From JAZNQL01 sp045590155 (lineage in GTDB: Bacteria > Bacillota > Clostridia > UMGS1883 > UMGS1540): a stretch of 33,561 nucleotides of DNA. The stretch is from positions 1-33,561 of the forward strand of contig JAZNQL010000028.1 in NCBI GenBank assembly GCA_045590155.1. Direction: 5' to 3'. The notes beneath the pieces were generated by a model. It saw nothing but the letters and a program-made list of their open reading frames with translations. It had not been told where the DNA came from and ran no database searches. The position numbers and the translations under genes are program-made. Shown piece after piece: positions 13,565 through 21,949 of the stretch (position 1 is its first letter; each line of letters begins with the position of its first letter).

Positions 13565-14440
13565 ATGCACATTGTTTCAAACAAATTAAAAACAGGTTTA
13601 ATAGTAGTTTTAATAGCAGTATTTTTTGCCGCGGCAATATATTATATTTCCGTGTGGGCGGGTATGGACTATAATACAGCGGTTTTAATGTCGCTTGCTC
13701 TTTCGCTTATGTTTTCGATTGGGTCATACTTTTTCAGCGATAAAATAGTAATAAAATCAACCGGAGCAAGAGAGGCAACGCCTGATGAACTTGCAATTTT
13801 AAATCCTATGATTGCACGATTGGCAGAAGATGCAAAAGTCCCGATGCCTAAAATTTATGTTATGGACGATATGTCATTGAATGCATTTGCAACAGGCAGA
13901 AACCATAAACACTCACTCGTATGTGTAACAAAAGGAATTATGCAGGCTTTGCAACCCTATGAACTTGAAGGGGTTTTAGCTCATGAAATGGCACACATAA
14001 AAAATTATGATATATTGCTTCAGACAGTAGCATCCGTAATGATAGGGGCAGTAATAATTGCCGCAAATTCATGGCGAAATATGATGTTTTTCAGAAGAAG
14101 CGGAAGCCGTGACAGAGAAAACGGTTCAAATGCAATCATAATGATAATAGGACTTGTGTTTGTAATTTTAGCACCCCTTGCAGGTCAGCTTTTAAGAATG
14201 GCACTTTCAAGAAACCGTGAATATCTTGCAGATGCGACGGGTGCAGGCTTTACAAAAAATCCCGAAGGATTGGCATCGGCACTGGAAAAACTCTCTTTGG
14301 CTGACACAAGAGTAAAAACAGCAAATAATGCAACAGAAGGACTTTATATCGTAAACTCTCTGAACGCAAAAAATATAAAAAACATTTTTTCAACACACCC
14401 ACCCATAGAAAAGAGAATTGAAAGATTAAGAAGTATGTAA
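13565..14440 (+). CDS. htpX: HtpX-like M48 membrane metalloprotease
   Basis: 291 residues from the ATG at 13565, which has AAGGAA 7 bp upstream. The in-frame ATG at 13559 sits too close to the SD. Two N-terminal membrane helices (about 10-60) are followed by the cytosol-facing protease domain. It contains VLAHEMAHIKNYD, the HExxH zinc motif near residue 139, then two more helices and NREYLADATGAGFT, carrying the third zinc ligand Glu. The ending STHPPIEKRIERLRSM is typical of HtpX. HtpX degrades misfolded membrane proteins under envelope stress. Length fits the family. It is apparently a single-gene unit with its own promoter; no heat-shock element such as CIRCE is visible. Confidence 0.93.
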   Translation: MHIVSNKLKTGLIVVLIAVFFAAAIYYISVWAGMDYNTAVLMSLALSLMFSIGSYFFSDKIVIKSTGAREATPDELAILNPMIARLAEDAKVPMPKIYVMDDMSLNAFATGRNHKHSLVCVTKGIMQALQPYELEGVLAHEMAHIKNYDILLQTVASVMIGAVIIAANSWRNMMFFRRSGSRDRENGSNAIIMIIGLVFVILAPLAGQLLRMALSRNREYLADATGAGFTKNPEGLASALEKLSLADTRVKTANNATEGLYIVNSLNAKNIKNIFSTHPPIEKRIERLRSM

Positions 14441-14489
14441 AAAAGAAACTGTAATTTCATTTGATTTCAAGTGATATTTTATAAAACTG

Positions 14490-14519
14490 TTGCAATTTTG
14501 CGGAAAATTGTGGTAAAAT
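14490..14519 (+). promoter_or_regulatory. Promoter of the NSS transporter gene
   Basis: TTGCAA (14490-14495), an 18-bp spacer and TAAAAT (14514-14519). Confidence 0.5.
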
Positions 14520-14578
14520 GAATTAGATGTTGTAACAGAAAACGACATTTTGAAAAAATTTGATTTTGGAGGGACAAA

Positions 14579-15916
14579 ATGCAAAGAGAAAGATTAGGCA
14601 GCCGTTTAGGATTTATACTCTTAAGTGCGGGCTGCGCAATAGGATGCGGTAACGTATGGAAGTTTCCGTGGATGACAGGTCAGTACGGCGGTGGCGGATT
14701 TGTACTTATTTACATACTTTGTCTTATCGTTTTAGGATTACCTGTAATGACAATGGAATTTGCACTTGGCAGAGCTTCACAGGCAAGCCCCATAGGTATG
14801 TATCAAAAGCTTCAAAAGCCAGGTTACAAATGGCACACACACGGGTGGCTTGCCCTTTTAGGAAATATTTGTTTAATGGCTTTTTATTCGGTTGTTGCAG
14901 GCTGGATACTTTATTACTTCGTACAATTCGTGCTTGGTAATAATGCAGACCTCGGTTTTGTAAGTATGATAACAAACCCAACAGTCAATGTGGGATATCT
15001 TGCCATAATAGTTATACTCGGCTTTGGAATACTTTGCTTTAATCTTCAGGGCGGACTTGAAAGAGTAACAAAATATATGATGATAATTCTCTTTCTGCTT
15101 ATGATAGTTTTGGCAGTGAACAGTGCAACCTTATCGGGTGCAAAAGAAGGATTATCGTTCTATCTTATTCCTGATTTTGCAAAAATCGACTTTAATGTTA
15201 TAGTTGGAGCAATGAACCAGGCATTCTTTACATTAAGTCTCGGTATCGGCTCAATGGCTATATTCGGTAGCTATATAGATAAACGAAGAACTCTTCTTGG
15301 CGAATCTGTAAACATAATTATACTTGACACATTCGTTGCAGTAGTTGCAGGTCTTATTATATTCCCTGCATGCTTCACATACGACCTTGAGGTTGGTGCA
15401 GGTCCTGCACTTTTGTTTGACACAATGGCAACAGTATTCAATAATATGGCAGGCGGACGCTTATGGGGTTCAATATTCTTCCTCTTTATGGTGTTTGCCG
15501 CTATGTCAACAGTTTTGGCAGTGTTCGAAAATATTTTAGCATGTGTACGCGAACTTACAGGCTGGAACAGACCCAAGGCTTGTATAATATGCGGAGTAGG
15601 TATTTTTGCAATAGCTTTAACAACGGCTCTCGGTTACAGCGTATTTACATTCCAGCCTTTTGCAGAAGGTAGCGCATGGCTCGACTTGTGGGACTTCATA
15701 GTTTCAACAAACCTCTTGCCCATAGGCTCGCTTATAATAGCAATATTCTGTTGTAGCAAACGCTTTGGATGGGGATGGGATAACTTCATTGCAGAAGCTA
15801 ATGCAGGTAAAGGACTTAAGGTTAAAAACTGGATGAGGGTTATATTCCAGTACGTTGTTCCCATAATAATCATAGGTCTTTATATCTACGGACTTGTAAC
15901 ATTTAACTGGAAATAA
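14579..15916 (+). CDS. NSS-family sodium-dependent amino-acid symporter
   Basis: 445 residues, the usual length of 11-helix prokaryotic members (LeuT/TnaT/MhsT/Tyt1 type). Helix 1 carries the diagnostic GSRLGFILLSAGCAIGCGNVWKFP, whose unwound part binds sodium and substrate. Helix 2 region GGGGFVLIYILCLIVLGLP and the helix 6 region FFTLSLGIGSMAIFGSY, with its unwound GIGS, are also present. Such proteins import amino acids, often aromatic or branched, coupled to sodium. Substrate cannot be read from sequence. AGGGA lies upstream of the ATG. It is monocistronic: its own promoter upstream and a strong terminator downstream. Confidence 0.95.
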   Translation: MQRERLGSRLGFILLSAGCAIGCGNVWKFPWMTGQYGGGGFVLIYILCLIVLGLPVMTMEFALGRASQASPIGMYQKLQKPGYKWHTHGWLALLGNICLMAFYSVVAGWILYYFVQFVLGNNADLGFVSMITNPTVNVGYLAIIVILGFGILCFNLQGGLERVTKYMMIILFLLMIVLAVNSATLSGAKEGLSFYLIPDFAKIDFNVIVGAMNQAFFTLSLGIGSMAIFGSYIDKRRTLLGESVNIIILDTFVAVVAGLIIFPACFTYDLEVGAGPALLFDTMATVFNNMAGGRLWGSIFFLFMVFAAMSTVLAVFENILACVRELTGWNRPKACIICGVGIFAIALTTALGYSVFTFQPFAEGSAWLDLWDFIVSTNLLPIGSLIIAIFCCSKRFGWGWDNFIAEANAGKGLKVKNWMRVIFQYVVPIIIIGLYIYGLVTFNWK

Positions 15917-15930
15917 TAATATTTTATATA

Positions 15931-15968
15931 AAAAACCTGTGACGCATAAATGTGTCACAGGTTTTTTT
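15931..15968 (+). terminator. Terminator of the NSS transporter gene
   Basis: 13-bp perfect stem (15931-15943 with 15954-15966), 10-nt loop and a run of seven T (15962-15968). Confidence 0.9.
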
Positions 15969-15969
15969 G

Positions 15970-16090
15970 TGCTCTCAAAGCCTTGAAAACACTGGGTTTC
16001 TACTATGGGTAGACCAAGAGTAGAACTTTCTACTGTAATAAAAAATACAGTTTACCTGAAATACTTATAAGTAGGTTGTTTTTTTTAAGG
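15970..16090. other. Non-coding stretch with clustered inverted repeats
   Basis: Between a terminator and the next promoter. It holds TCTAC/GTAGA arms (15999-16003 with 16009-16013), a perfect 6-4-6 hairpin AGTAGA/TCTACT (16019-16034), and a perfect 12-bp palindrome TACTTATAAGTA (16062-16073) followed by a T run (16079-16086). No ORF or known RNA family is recognised. The palindromes lie just upstream of the acyl-CoA synthetase promoter and may be operators. Confidence 0.35.
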
Positions 16091-16118
16091 TTAACATATA
16101 AAATAAAATTGTTAAAAT
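16091..16118 (+). promoter_or_regulatory. Promoter of the first acyl-CoA synthetase gene
   Basis: TTAACA (16091-16096), a 16-bp spacer and TAAAAT (16113-16118), with TG one base upstream as an extended -10. Confidence 0.5.
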
Positions 16119-16138
16119 TTTGAAAAAGGAGCCAGTGT

Positions 16139-17815
16139 ATGAAAAATCAAAAACGAAATTACGCTTTTTATCAGGTAGAAAAATTTTCTTCAATAAAAGA
16201 AATGCTTGAAATTGCGAAAAATGAATCAGGCGAAAAAATTGCTTTCAGATACGTTCATAAAAAGGAACAAAAAAGCAAAACCTACGAAGAATTTGTTTTG
16301 GACACATATTATCTTGGAACGGCTTTGTCTTCGATTGATATGACAAATAATCACATAGCAGTAATAGGCGAAAACAGATATGAATGGATAGCAACATACC
16401 TTACAACTTTAAAAACAAACGGAGTTATAGTTCCTGTTGATAAGGAATTACCTTGCGGGGATATTATAAATGTTTTACAGCATAGTGATTCCGAAATGCT
16501 TTTTTATTCCGAAAAGTTTGAAAAATATATTCCTGAAATAGCAGAAAAAGTTCCCGCTATCAAATATTTTGTAGGCTTTGATAAAGAAGAAGACGACGGA
16601 AAATTCCTTTCGTATAACAGCTTTATCGAAAAAGGTAAAAAGCTTTATGAAGAAGGGGATACCTCTTATACATCAATCAATACAAATACCGAAGAATTAA
16701 GAATGCTTGTTTATACATCAGGTACAACAGGAATGCCAAAAGGCGTTATGCTTTCTGAAAAAAATCTTGTTTCATCCGTTTACTACGGCTTGCAGGTAAG
16801 CACAGTATTCGGAACAAGCCTTTCGGTTTTGCCGTATCATCACACATACGAAGCGGTAGCAGGGCTTTTAGTTGCACTCCATAAGCATATAACAATTTGC
16901 ATTAACGATAACTTAAAACACGTTCTTAAAAACTTAAATCTTTATAAACCGGATTATATATATGTTGTACCTGCTTTTGCTGAACTTTTTTACAAGAACA
17001 TTATTAAAAAAGCAAAAGAATCGGGTAAATATCCCTTCCTTAAAATAATGATACCCGTAAGCAACTTTTTAAGAATTTTCAATATCGATTTAAGAAGAAA
17101 GCTTTTTGCATCAATACACGAAGCCTTTGGCGGAAATCTTAAGAAAATAGTTTGCGGCGGCGCACCATTAAGAGAAGAACTCGGCGATTTCTTTGACGGC
17201 ATAGGAATGAATCTTATAAACGGCTACGGAATAACAGAATGTTCACCCCTTATAAGCGCAAACCGTGATTACTTTAACGATTGCAGAACAGTTGGAACAG
17301 TTCTTCCTTGCTGCGAAGTAAAGTTTGACGGCGTTACAAGCGACGGTTACGGAGAAATCTGTGTGCGCGGCGACATAGTTATGATGGGTTATTATAAGGA
17401 CAAAGAAAGAACCGACGACGTTTTAAAAGACGGCTGGTTCTATACAGGCGACTATGGTAAATTCAACGACAGAGAACAGCTGATGATTACAGGCAGAAAG
17501 AAAAATATGATAGTTTTGGATAACGGCAAAAATGTTTTCCCAGAAGAAATCGAAAACTATGTTATGAATATTCCTTACGTTTCTGAAGTTGTAGTAAAAG
17601 GGGTTACCGCAAAAGACGGAATAAAAGTTGAACTTTGTGCAGAAGTTTTCCTTTCTGAAGAAAAAGTTTCCGAAATAGAAGGAAATATTGAAGAAGTGTT
17701 GAAAAAAGATATTAACACACAATGTGAAGAGCTTCCCACCTATAAAAGAGTTGCTCGTGTTGAAATAAGAAAAGAACCTTTTGTGAAAACAACGACAAAC
17801 AAAATAAAAAGATAA
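16139..17815 (+). CDS. AMP-binding long-chain-type acyl-CoA synthetase
   Basis: 558 residues. The ANL superfamily signatures are in order: YTSGTTGMPKGVM (P-loop, about 196-208), GYGITECSP (about 361-369), YTGDYGKF, TGRKKNMIVLDNGKNVFP (hinge region) and the terminal TTTNKIKR, with the catalytic Lys of motif A10 near the very end. The enzyme activates a carboxylic acid as the adenylate and transfers it to CoA. The N-terminal layout and ENRYEW segment resemble long-chain fatty-acyl-CoA ligases. Chain specificity is inferred only. AAGGAG lies 8 bp before the ATG. A membrane link through EamA transporter neighbourhood is possible but not shown. Palindromes upstream could bind a regulator. Confidence 0.88.
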   Translation: MKNQKRNYAFYQVEKFSSIKEMLEIAKNESGEKIAFRYVHKKEQKSKTYEEFVLDTYYLGTALSSIDMTNNHIAVIGENRYEWIATYLTTLKTNGVIVPVDKELPCGDIINVLQHSDSEMLFYSEKFEKYIPEIAEKVPAIKYFVGFDKEEDDGKFLSYNSFIEKGKKLYEEGDTSYTSINTNTEELRMLVYTSGTTGMPKGVMLSEKNLVSSVYYGLQVSTVFGTSLSVLPYHHTYEAVAGLLVALHKHITICINDNLKHVLKNLNLYKPDYIYVVPAFAELFYKNIIKKAKESGKYPFLKIMIPVSNFLRIFNIDLRRKLFASIHEAFGGNLKKIVCGGAPLREELGDFFDGIGMNLINGYGITECSPLISANRDYFNDCRTVGTVLPCCEVKFDGVTSDGYGEICVRGDIVMMGYYKDKERTDDVLKDGWFYTGDYGKFNDREQLMITGRKKNMIVLDNGKNVFPEEIENYVMNIPYVSEVVVKGVTAKDGIKVELCAEVFLSEEKVSEIEGNIEEVLKKDINTQCEELPTYKRVARVEIRKEPFVKTTTNKIKR

Positions 17816-17821
17816 ACAAAA

Positions 17822-17850
17822 AAGCACACGGAAAATTTTTCCGTGTGCTT
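17822..17850 (+). terminator. Hairpin after the acyl-CoA synthetase gene
   Basis: 13-bp perfect stem (17822-17834 with 17838-17850) with a 3-nt loop. The downstream tail is A/T but not a U run, so it may be a leaky terminator or an mRNA-stabilising element. Confidence 0.5.
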
Positions 17851-17882
17851 ATAAATGTAAAAACTAAAGCGGAGATGATTTA

Positions 17883-18731
17883 ATGCAGATATGGTTTTTT
17901 CTTGTGCTTTTATATGGCATAATTAAAGGAATAAGAGATATTATAAAGAAAAAAGCGCTTGAAAAAAGCAGTCTTATGGAGGTACTGTTTTTATATACCT
18001 TTTTAGGCTTTATATTTATACTTCCTTTTTCGGGGAAAGCCTTGCAGGTATCTTCGCTCAAACTTTTTTATGTTTTCATCAAATCGCTGGCAGTTTTTAT
18101 TGCCTGGCTTTGCAGTTTTACCGCAATAAGAAAAGTTCCTTTAGGTATTTACGGACTTTGCGATATGTCTGGCATTATATTTTCTATAAGCTTTGGCGTT
18201 TTGTTTTTTAACGAGAGTCTTACGATTTACAGGGTTTTAGGTCTTATCCTTGTTTTAACAGGACTCTTGTTTGTAAAGCTTTCTGAAAATAAAATAACTA
18301 CACAGGGTGTTTCGGCAAAATACATAGCATTGCTTTTTATTGCCTGCATCTGTAACTCAATAAGCGGCGCATTCGATAAAATGCTTATGAAACAAATGGA
18401 CAGCGGAGCACTGCAATTTTGGTTTATGCTCTTTTTGGTAGTGTTATACATATTATATATGCTTGTAAAACACATAAAAATTGATTTTAGAGCCATTTAT
18501 AAAAACCCTCTTATTCTCATTTTAAGCATTATCTTTGTAATAGGAGATAAAGCCCTGTTTTTAGCTAACGCCGCAGGCGGAAGCACCGTAGTTGTTATGA
18601 CTCTTATAAAACAGATAAATGTTATAATAGTAATACTTGGCGGCAGACTTTTGTATAAGGAAAAGAATACCCTAAAAAGAATATTATGCGCACTTTTGAT
18701 AATAGCGGGCATAGTTGTTTCTTATTATTAA
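17883..18731 (+). CDS. EamA/DMT-superfamily transporter
   Basis: 282 residues with about ten membrane helices in two EamA-type halves. The first half ends with GLILVLTGLLFVKL and the second with RILCALLIIAGIVVSYY, the repeat-ending helix seen in DMT permeases. Conserved AIRKVPLGIYGLCDMSGIIFS and FGVLFFNESLTIYRVLG match the EamA pattern in which a Glu follows the helix-4 segment. Substrate is unknown; the family covers exporters of amino acids, metabolites and nucleotide sugars. It starts 33 bp after the hairpin, with a GGAGA SD and no clear promoter of its own, so it may be reached by read-through from the acyl-CoA synthetase gene. Confidence 0.85.
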   Translation: MQIWFFLVLLYGIIKGIRDIIKKKALEKSSLMEVLFLYTFLGFIFILPFSGKALQVSSLKLFYVFIKSLAVFIAWLCSFTAIRKVPLGIYGLCDMSGIIFSISFGVLFFNESLTIYRVLGLILVLTGLLFVKLSENKITTQGVSAKYIALLFIACICNSISGAFDKMLMKQMDSGALQFWFMLFLVVLYILYMLVKHIKIDFRAIYKNPLILILSIIFVIGDKALFLANAAGGSTVVVMTLIKQINVIIVILGGRLLYKEKNTLKRILCALLIIAGIVVSYY

Positions 18732-18738
18732 AAAATTG

Positions 18739-18767
18739 TTGACAAAAGTAAAAAAATGTGCTATCAT
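18739..18767 (+). promoter_or_regulatory. Promoter of the T-box operon
   Basis: TTGACA (18739-18744), a 17-bp spacer and TATCAT (18762-18767), with TG one base upstream as an extended -10. Confidence 0.8.
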
Positions 18768-18773
18768 ACATTT

Positions 18774-19059
18774 AATTTAATAAATAAAAGGCGATGACAG
18801 GGAACAAGTAGCAGTGCCAAACTTTAAAGAGAGCTGCCGGTTGCTGCAAGGCAGTAAGGGAAGCATGATGCGAATACATCCTTCGAGCTGCGCACCGAAA
18901 GGGAAACTGAGTAGGCTGCGACGGGAGCGCCCGTTACAGCGATAGGGTATGTATGTACCTGACGAGGCTGATACTGTGAGGTATCGGCAAAAAGAGGTGG
19001 TACCGCGATAAATTCGTCCTCTTGAATATTTTATAATATTCAGGAGGACTTTTTGTTTT
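18774..19059 (+). promoter_or_regulatory. T-box riboswitch, probable tyrosine specifier (UAC)
   Basis: The T-box sequence AGGTGGTACCGCG lies at 18995-19007. Stem I shows the conserved AAGTA (18826-18830), AGAGAGC and the GCTGCAA distal-loop pattern. The specifier loop is flanked by AGGGA/UCCUU (18818-18822 with 18879-18883) and GCA-GUGC/GCAU-UGC helices. Its 3' strand reads GAAUACA, so the codon before the conserved purine is UAC (18875-18877), Tyr. The bulge UGGU would pair with an ACCA tRNA end, fitting a discriminator A. The terminator is a 15-bp stem (19016-19030 with 19035-19049) followed by T5-G-T4. Uncharged tRNA should favour the antiterminator and expression of the two genes downstream. 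The specifier reading is by eye. Confidence 0.93.
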
Positions 19060-19082
19060 CCTGAAAAGGAAGGAGTATTAAA

Positions 19083-20723
19083 ATGACAATTATTGATATG
19101 CTCGAAAATAATGCAAAGCTTTACGGTTCTGATACAGCACTTGTTGAAATTAACCCCGAACAGCCCGAAACACGAAGAATCACCTGGCGTGATTATGAAC
19201 TTGTAGAGCCTGCAAAATCACAGACATACCGTAGAGAAATTACATGGAATGTTTTTTGCGAAAAAGCTAACCGATTTGCAAACGCATTAAAAGAAAGAGG
19301 AGTAAAAAAGGGAGATAAGATAGCAATTTTACTTATGAACTGTCTTGAATGGCTTCCCATTTACTTTGGTATTTTAAAAACAGGTGCAATAGCCGTTCCT
19401 CTTAACTTCCGCTACTCTGCCGACGAAATAGAATATTGCGTAAATCTTGCAGATGTAGATGTTTTACTTTTTGGTACAAGCTTTATAGGTCGTGTTGAAG
19501 AAATTTCGGATAAAATAAGCGAACACAGACTTTTAATATATGTAGGAAGCGGTCTGTGTCCATCCTTTGCCGATGATTATAACGAAATGGTGTCAGACTG
19601 TTCCAGCAGTTTTGAGAACGAACCTTTAACAGAAGACGATTTTGCGGCAATATACTTTTCATCGGGAACAACAGGCTTCCCGAAAGCTATTTTGCATCGC
19701 CACAGAAGTCTTGTTCATTCTTGCCTTGTAGAACAGAACCACCACGGTCAAACAAAGGATGACGTATTTTTGTGCATTCCGCCACTTTATCATACAGGTG
19801 CAAAAATGCACTGGTTCGGCAGTCTTTTATCGGGCGGTAAAGCGGTACTTTTAAAGGGTACAAAACCCAAGGCAATAATGGATGCTATATCGGAAGAAAA
19901 ATGTACTATTGTATGGCTTTTGGTTCCGTGGGCGCAGGATGTTTTAAACGAAATAGACAGCGGAGAAATAAAGCTTTCTGATTACAACCTCGACCAGTTA
20001 AGACTTATGCATATAGGGGCACAGCCCGTACCGCAGAGCTTAATACGCCACTGGCTTGAGTATTTCCCGCATCATCAGTACGATACAAACTACGGGCTTT
20101 CGGAATCAATAGGTCCGGGCGCCGTTCATCTTGGGGTTGAAAACGTACACAAAGTAGGTGCAATAGGAAAACCAGGTTTTGGCTGGGAAGCTAAAATTTG
20201 TGACGAAAATGGGGTAGAAGTAGCAAAAGGCGAAGTTGGAGAACTTTGCATAAAAGGCCCCGGTGTAATGGATTGCTACTACCGCGACGAAGAAGCTACA
20301 AAGGCAGTATTAACTCCTGACGGATGGCTTAAAACCGGTGATATGGCACAGTTTGACGAAGATGGATTTATCTGGCTTGTAGACAGAAAGAAGGATGTTA
20401 TTATCTCTGGCGGCGAAAACCTATACCCCGTACAGATAGAAAATTTCTTAAGCGGACACAGTGCCATAGATGACGTTGCAGTTATAGGCTTGCCAGATGC
20501 AAGACTTGGAGAGATTGCCGCTGCAATTATACAGATTAAAAAAGGCTTTACCTGCACAGAAGAAGATATTGACGAATTTTGCCGTCAACTGCCAAGATAC
20601 AAACGTCCCAAGAAAATTATTTTTGCCGACGTACCAAGAAACCCAACCGGCAAAATCGAAAAACCAAAGCTTCGTAAAATTTACGGTGGCGACGCACTTG
20701 TAAATTCGCAGAATAAATCCTGA
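19083..20723 (+). CDS. T-box-controlled acyl-CoA synthetase (AMP-dependent ligase)
   Basis: 546 residues of the ANL superfamily: FSSGTTGFPKAIL (P-loop, about 191-203), NYGLSES (A5), KTGDMAQF, DRKKDVIISGGENLYP (hinge, about 434-449) and NPTGKIEKPKLR with the catalytic Lys. This organisation is typical of medium-chain, aryl or aroyl acyl-CoA ligases rather than acetyl-CoA synthetase. It is not an aminoacyl-tRNA synthetase or amino-acid biosynthesis gene, yet it follows a T-box leader. The substrate might therefore be an acid derived from tyrosine or another amino acid; this is inference. The SD AAGGAAGGAG precedes the ATG. The MFS gene starts 19 bp after the stop, so the two form an operon. Confidence 0.9.
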   Translation: MTIIDMLENNAKLYGSDTALVEINPEQPETRRITWRDYELVEPAKSQTYRREITWNVFCEKANRFANALKERGVKKGDKIAILLMNCLEWLPIYFGILKTGAIAVPLNFRYSADEIEYCVNLADVDVLLFGTSFIGRVEEISDKISEHRLLIYVGSGLCPSFADDYNEMVSDCSSSFENEPLTEDDFAAIYFSSGTTGFPKAILHRHRSLVHSCLVEQNHHGQTKDDVFLCIPPLYHTGAKMHWFGSLLSGGKAVLLKGTKPKAIMDAISEEKCTIVWLLVPWAQDVLNEIDSGEIKLSDYNLDQLRLMHIGAQPVPQSLIRHWLEYFPHHQYDTNYGLSESIGPGAVHLGVENVHKVGAIGKPGFGWEAKICDENGVEVAKGEVGELCIKGPGVMDCYYRDEEATKAVLTPDGWLKTGDMAQFDEDGFIWLVDRKKDVIISGGENLYPVQIENFLSGHSAIDDVAVIGLPDARLGEIAAAIIQIKKGFTCTEEDIDEFCRQLPRYKRPKKIIFADVPRNPTGKIEKPKLRKIYGGDALVNSQNKS

Positions 20724-20742
20724 TTTTAAAGGATGGTGCAGT

Positions 20743-21915
20743 ATGGAAAAACAGATGAAAACAAGATGGTTAAGACTTGCATTTGGAGCATTTGTACTGC
20801 TTTTCGCAGGCATAATTTATGCATGGTCTTTAATAAATGAACCCTTTTCAAAAGAACTTGGGTTTGACAGAACAGCCCTTTCTTTAAACTATACAATTTT
20901 AATGTGCTTTTTCTGCATAGGCGGTTTAATATCGGGTCTTTTGGCAAAAAAGATATCAGGTACTGTAAGAATGATTGCGGCAGCATTGCTTGTGTGCGCA
21001 GGCTTTAGTATGGTTTCGTTTTTAAATGAAAGTATAATTCCTTTGTATATAGGCTATGGTTTTATGACAGGAAGCGGAATTGGCATAGTATATAATGTTG
21101 TAATAGCAAACATAAACTCACATTTTCCCGACAGAAAGGGTATAGCCTCTGGCACGCTTATGATGGCTTTTGGCTTTTCAACTCTTATTTTGGGAAATAT
21201 TGCAGTAAAGCTCTTTGCCGTACCCTCAATAGGATGGAGAACAACCTATATAATTTTGGGAATAGTAACGGGCATTATAATTTTAGCAGGAGCCTTTATA
21301 GTAACCCCTGCAAAATATGTACCCGAGATAAAAGCCGCAAACAAAAATCATGACGCTAAAGATTACAATGCAAAAGAAATGTTAAAACGCCCTTCGTTTT
21401 ACAAGCTTTTTATATTCTTTATACTTTTTGCCGCTGTAGGAAGTACTGCAATAAGCGGAGCAAAAAATCAGTTTGCAGAGCTTGGCGTTTTATCGGCAGG
21501 ACTTATGGCTGGAGTATTAACCGTATGTAATGGAGTGGGAAGAATAGTGTCAGGTGCATTTTTTGATGCATTCGGCTTGCGTAAAACCCAGTATCTTACA
21601 AGCATAGTTGTAATTTTAGCAACTGTTTTAACCTTGGCAGGCTATAAATTCGGGTTAACAGTAATCGGAGCAATAGGACTTTGCCTTTGCGGATTTTCTT
21701 ACGGATTTTCGCCAACAGTTTCAGCAGCGTTTGCATCTGCATTTTACGGTGGAAAAAACTTCTCATTGAATTTTGCAATATTAAATTTAATTTTAATACC
21801 CGCATCCTTTGTTCCAACATTAACAAGTACACTTTCTTATCCTGCCGTTTTTGGAATACTTGTAATATTCTCAATAGCAGGACTAGTAATAAACTTAAGT
21901 ATTAAAAAAGCATAA
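20743..21915 (+). CDS. MFS transporter, OFA (oxalate/formate antiporter)-like family
   Basis: 390 residues, twelve predicted membrane helices with a central loop at about 195-212 (NKNHDAKDYNAKEML). The N-terminal WLRLAFGAFVLLFAGIIYAWSLINEPFSKELG is the first-helix pattern of the OFA branch of the major facilitator superfamily. The SHFPDRKGIASGTLMMAFGFS segment holds the typical loop after helix 4. OFA members move small organic acids such as oxalate, formate or pyruvate, and a few other anions. It follows the T-box-controlled acyl-CoA ligase in the same transcript, so it most likely imports or exports that ligase's acid substrate. SD AAAGGA, 9 bp before the ATG. A strong terminator follows. 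Confidence 0.85.
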   Translation: MEKQMKTRWLRLAFGAFVLLFAGIIYAWSLINEPFSKELGFDRTALSLNYTILMCFFCIGGLISGLLAKKISGTVRMIAAALLVCAGFSMVSFLNESIIPLYIGYGFMTGSGIGIVYNVVIANINSHFPDRKGIASGTLMMAFGFSTLILGNIAVKLFAVPSIGWRTTYIILGIVTGIIILAGAFIVTPAKYVPEIKAANKNHDAKDYNAKEMLKRPSFYKLFIFFILFAAVGSTAISGAKNQFAELGVLSAGLMAGVLTVCNGVGRIVSGAFFDAFGLRKTQYLTSIVVILATVLTLAGYKFGLTVIGAIGLCLCGFSYGFSPTVSAAFASAFYGGKNFSLNFAILNLILIPASFVPTLTSTLSYPAVFGILVIFSIAGLVINLSIKKA

Positions 21916-21920
21916 TAAAT

Positions 21921-21947
21921 AAAGCGTTGTAAAACAACGCTTTTTTT
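21921..21947. terminator. Bidirectional terminator between MFS gene and ymdB
   Basis: Perfect 10-bp stem (21921-21930 with 21934-21943), 3-nt loop and T7 on the plus strand; A-rich opposite flank serves the convergent ymdB gene. Confidence 0.85.
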
Positions 21948-21949
21948 AT

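Noticed and set aside
16139..20723. Duplication of the two acyl-CoA synthetases
   Set aside because: They share only superfamily motifs; lengths and sequences differ enough to be distinct branches rather than a recent tandem copy.
20448..20813. Minus-strand reading frame across the acyl-CoA ligase/MFS junction
   Set aside because: Antisense to two well-supported genes, and the protein looks random.
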